Shown one piece after another: positions 60,745 through 64,000 of a stretch of DNA of 64,000 nt (position 1 is its first letter; every line of letters starts with the position of its first letter). The DNA is taken from contig CP136890.1 of NCBI GenBank assembly GCA_034359265.1, forward strand, positions 81,617,501-81,681,500. The letters run 5' to 3'. A model generated the notes under the pieces. The model saw only the letters and a list, made by a program, of their open reading frames with translations, did not search any database and was not told where the DNA came from. Both the position numbers and the translations under genes were made by a program. This DNA is from Canna indica (Eukaryota > Streptophyta > Magnoliopsida > Zingiberales > Cannaceae).

Positions 60745-60854
60745 AACGGTGGATAGCATAATTGATAGTAACATATTATAAGTTATCTAGAAATTTAAAA
60801 TTCGATTCTTAGTATGATTACCTATTATGATTTTCTATCTTTGTTAAAAAAAAT
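60745..60854 (+). mobile_element. tRNA-derived SINE, copy 2
   Basis: Begins near GGATAGCATAATTGATAGT (degenerate A box), has a B-box-like ATTCGATTCTTAG and the same tail as copy 1 (TATCTTTGTTAAAAAAAAT). Flanked by ATTGATAATCAGCC (60731-60744) and ATTGATAACCACC (60855-60867). Confidence 0.7.
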
Positions 60855-60972
60855 ATTGATAACCACCTTAAAGTCATCCCACGTCGAGTTGTTGACAAAC
60901 GTAAGATTCTCCTATTTAAGTCAAATAACTAGTTGAGGATAATTTCAGCCATATTAGATAAATAGCAAACTT

Positions 60973-61436
60973 TGGGCAGATAAAAAATCTAGAGCGGAAA
61001 TTAAACTCAAAAGCCAAGATTCATCATGTTAAATCATCAAGAACAACAAAAACGAAAATGTACCTGATTCCATCATTCAAATTCTGGAGACGGGATGGAT
61101 TTCCAAGTCAACACGCGAGCTCGTACAAACGCTCAATGAGAGATGGGGATTTCAGAGGCGAGGAACTAAGCATGTGACTCGAGGATCATAACCCCTCTTT
61201 ATATAAAGAAAATCAGAGGTTGATAAATTACTGTTTCGCCCATTATAAAACTGTAATATTACCACTACGGTATATGTGCATATATAAATAATTAATCCCA
61301 TAATTATGAAATGGTACAAGGTCTAATAATAAATTTTATAAGATCACCTTTTATCGGCCAATCAAATTGATAGCATAACCACATGCCGATAGATAAATGT
61401 TGGCCCATAATAAATTATTAAACAAATAATTTAACA
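60973..61436 (-). repeat. 3' LTR of the copia element
   Basis: Starts TGTTAAATTATTTG after the polypurine tract and ends near ATCTGCCCA. Contains a TATA box (CTTTATATAAAGAGG, about 61197-61211). The outer edge is approximate, since the other LTR is not in the window. Confidence 0.6.
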
Positions 61437-61817
61437 ATCTCCCACTTGGGCCAACATAAATATCATCGTAGGGCTATGTGTACCAGAGTTATTTTATGAG
61501 CTCATTTTCGCTATCATTATCAACCATCTCAACAACCTGGTCCATTGATCATACTAACATAGAATCAAAGCGACTTTCGTCACATTTATCGTGACTAAAT
61601 TCATCAATGATCACAATGTTAATACTTTCAACGACATAGATTAAATATGGGTGCACGACATGAAAATTATATATAATGTGATCTAAACATGTCTATTTTC
61701 AACTGGTCTTACTTTATTCTTTAGTGAAATCAAAATCACATATTCAGAGTGAACATAATAAAGTAACTTTATTATGCAGAAAAGTTTATAAAACATAGTA
61801 CATATTACAGCCTCCCA

Positions 61818-62654
61818 CTAAACTATCATATCACTGCATGATAAAACACTCATATGAGCAACATGCTCATGAAAGACCATGGGTGGTAATCCTTTAGTAA
61901 GCGAATCCACCCTCATGGAAGCTGTACCAATATGCTCTATACATAATTGACCACTCTCAATTTTTTCTTTAACAACCAAGAATTTAATGTCAATATGCTT
62001 TGACTTTGATAAACTCATGTTGTTATTGAAATATAACACTGCTGATTTATTGTCACAGAATAACTTTAGTGGTCTTTCAATGCCATCAACAATATGTAGT
62101 CCAGTGACAAAATTGTGCAGCCATATTCCATGATTGAATGTCTCATAACAAGCTATGAACTTCGCTTCCATAGTTGAAGCTGCAATGAGTGTCTGCTTAG
62201 CACTCATCCAAGAAACAGCTCCACCAGCAAGCAAGTAAACATAACCAAAAGTGGATTTGCGACTATCTTGGCATCCGACAAAATAAGAATCAGAATATCC
62301 AATGATCTCCAACTGATCTGATTTTCTGTATGTGAGCATGTAATGCTTTATTCTCTGTAGATATCGCATAACATGTTTAGTTGCTTCCCAATGATCCATT
62401 TCGGGGTAGCTCATATATGTACCCAACATCCCAACAATGTACGCAATATCCGGACACGTACACACTTGAGTATACATAAAACTCCCTACAACATATGCAT
62501 AGGGAATTTTTTGCATATCTTTCTGCTCCAATTCATTTTTGGGGCACTGATCGAGACTAAATATGTCTCCTTTAGCAATAGGGGTATTAGTTGGTTTACA
62601 ATCTTTCATGCCGAATCTAGCAAGTACCTTATCGATATAGCTCTTCTGCGACAA
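61818..62654 (-). pseudogene. Copia RNase H domain
   Basis: An uninterrupted 278-codon stretch: SQKSYIDKVLARFGMKDCKP, TQVCTCPDIAYIVGMLGTYM, then IIGYSDSYFVGCQDSRKSTF, TLIAASTMEAKFIACYE, LFCDNKSAVLYFNNN and KHIDIKFLVVKEKI, the Asp-Glu-Asp-His set of copia RNase H. It ends in the normal stop at 61818. RNase H removes the RNA template during cDNA synthesis. Upstream the frame is broken at about 62655. Confidence 0.9.
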
Positions 62655-63532
62655 TCCAATGATACACTAAGAGTGATCTCGATGTATATGATTCCTAATA
62701 CAAAAGAGGCATCCTCAAGATCTTTCATTTCGAATTTCTACGATAGAAATCTCTTGGTTTCGTGCTTCAAGCCTATAACATTACAAGCTAGCAAGATATC
62801 ATCGACATATAAGACCAGAAAAATATACTTGCTCCCACTAAACTTATGGTATATACATTCATCAACCAGATTTATCTCAAAATCAAATAAGATAACAACC
62901 TGATGAAATTTATAATACCACTGACCGGAAGCCTACTTTAGCCTGTAGATGGATTTCTTTAGTTTGCGAATCATTTTCTTTGAATATCCGGAGACAAAGT
63001 TTTCTGATTGCAACATATAAATTGTTTCCTCAATGTCACCATTGAGAAACGTAATCGTAACATTCATCTGATGTAGCTCTAGATCAAAATGAGCCACAAG
63101 TGTCATTATAATTCTAAAAGAGTCTTTCGAAGAAATTGGAGAGAAAGTCTCTTTATAATCAATGTCTTCTTTTTGGGTAAAGCCTTTCACAACAAGACGG
63201 ACCTTATATCTTTCCACATTATCCTTTGAATCCCTTTTGGTTTTAAATATTCATTTGCAACCAATGGGTTTCACACCTTTAGGTAATGGAACAAGATACC
63301 AAACATCGTTATGTTGCATAGACCTTATTTCCTCATTCATGGCATCAATCCAATGTTGAGAGTTAGAGCTTTGCATGACTTTACAGAAGTTGATTGGGTC
63401 ATCTTCCATCATACCAATGTCAGCCTCATGCTCTTCGAGAAATACAATGTAATCATCTAGAATTGCACTTCTCATCTCCCTAGTGGATCTCCTCAATGAT
63501 ATTGGTTCTTGAGGTTGTTGAGTTTGCTCCAC
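62655..63532 (-). pseudogene. Copia reverse transcriptase
   Basis: 63532-63251 holds the linker (NFCKVMQSSNSQHWIDAMNE, EEIRSMQHNDVWYLVPLPKG). After a break, 63217-62933 holds RYKVRLVVKGFTQKEDIDYK, ETFSPISSKDSFRIIMTLVA and the NGDIEETIYM segment. The catalytic LYVDDILLACN occurs at about 62800-62830 in another frame. At least three frame breaks or stops (near 63230, 62932 and 62740-62655) inactivate it. Confidence 0.88.
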
Positions 63533-63779
63533 AGGGGTAGGCTCATCAGGAGTAAACTCTTAAGGCTGAATGAGGAGTACCTCAATGTTGTCTTATAAAT
63601 CCGGATATTTTGTCTGATCAATGTTAAGAATAATAACTGTAGGAAGAGAGATGAACTCTTTTTCAAAGACAACTTCCTTAACCTTATCTCCAACCCCCTC
63701 CCCCCTCCACAAACTCTACATCCTCAAAGAAATAAGCATTTTCTGTCTCAAAGAATATCCTATTTGTCAGATCATAAAA

Positions 63780-64000
63780 TTTATACCCCCTAGACCTATC
63801 AGGAACCTACAAAATAGCAGCTAACAGTTCTTGAGTCCAATTTCTTTTCATTTGGCCTATATAGCCTAGCCTCAGCTGAACAACCCCAAATGTGTAGATG
63901 CCTTAAATTGGGCTTCTTGCTCGTCCATAGTTCATAAGGGGTTTCAGTACTGCCTTAGTTGGTACCCTATTAAGGATGAAAGCTACAGTCTTAAGTGTCT
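63780..64000 (-). pseudogene. Copia integrase C-terminal region, partial
   Basis: AFILNRVPTKAV at the right edge is followed in a second frame by ELWTSKKPNLRHLHIWGCSA and RLYRPNEKKLDSRTVSCYFV, the conserved GKNER-side C-terminal region of copia integrases. The active-site core lies outside the window. From 63780 to 63532 the linker is degraded. Confidence 0.75.

Larger units (their letters stand above)
60973..64000 (-). mobile_element. Ty1/copia retrotransposon, 5' part outside window
   Basis: Reads leftwards: end of integrase (64000-63780), linker and reverse transcriptase (63532-62655), RNase H (62654-61818), a 370 bp untranslated stretch, polypurine tract (minus strand AAGTGGGAGATTG at about 61437-61449) and 3' LTR (61436-60973). 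Order integrase before reverse transcriptase defines copia. Several frameshifts and stops. Confidence 0.9.

Overview
The window is nuclear DNA from a flowering plant, most likely a monocot. Evidence: spliced genes with GT..AG introns, a plant CONSTANS-like gene with a very GC-rich first exon, a plant 14-3-3 gene ending in EGQ, and a dense load of plant CACTA, LINE, Ty3/gypsy, Ty1/copia, hAT-type and SINE elements. Only two intact host genes are present, lying tail to tail in one island: a group III CONSTANS-like (single B-box plus CCT) gene at 15460-16739 (+) and a five-exon 14-3-3 gene at 17566-20380 (-), with a 5' UTR exon near 21218-21265. A third host gene is broken: an A20-type zinc-finger start (5343-5442, -) with its own TATA box is cut off by a CACTA terminus.

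Layout. 1-11603: two related CACTA transposons head to head, forming an imperfect palindrome of about 5 kb arms around a roughly 520 bp spacer. 11604-13712: decayed gypsy gag plus an LTR. 13713-15100: AT-rich repeats. 15100-21303: the gene island, with a terminal-inverted-repeat element inside 14-3-3 intron 3. 21714-28250: paired MITE-like elements, a LINE remnant (-), a GC-rich hAT-type MITE and a tRNA-derived SINE. 28398-41290: an L1-type LINE (+) broken twice by chromovirus (Tekay/Del-like) DNA, once by an internally deleted element (30372-36237) and once by a solo LTR (37662-41127); these carry a copia-type solo LTR and a hAT-type MITE. 41343-55467: a hAT-type element split by a complete Athila retrotransposon (41759-53221, flanks CCAAT/CCAAT) and a foldback element. 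55885-64000: second copy of the intron element, a solo LTR with perfect 5 bp target duplication, another hAT-type MITE, a second SINE, and a copia element (-) running off the right edge.

The TE proteins are almost all disabled, and the Tekay pol and the Athila third ORF decay by nonsense substitutions rather than frameshifts. The most unusual signals are not genes: an array of 35 bp palindromic units in the Tekay LTR whose stems change in a compensatory way, a long hairpin in the CACTA leader identical in both copies while the surrounding sequence has diverged, and a dyad-symmetric 18 bp motif occurring nine times across the Athila element. I found no evidence for a new defence or metabolic system. 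All comparisons were made by eye within the window.
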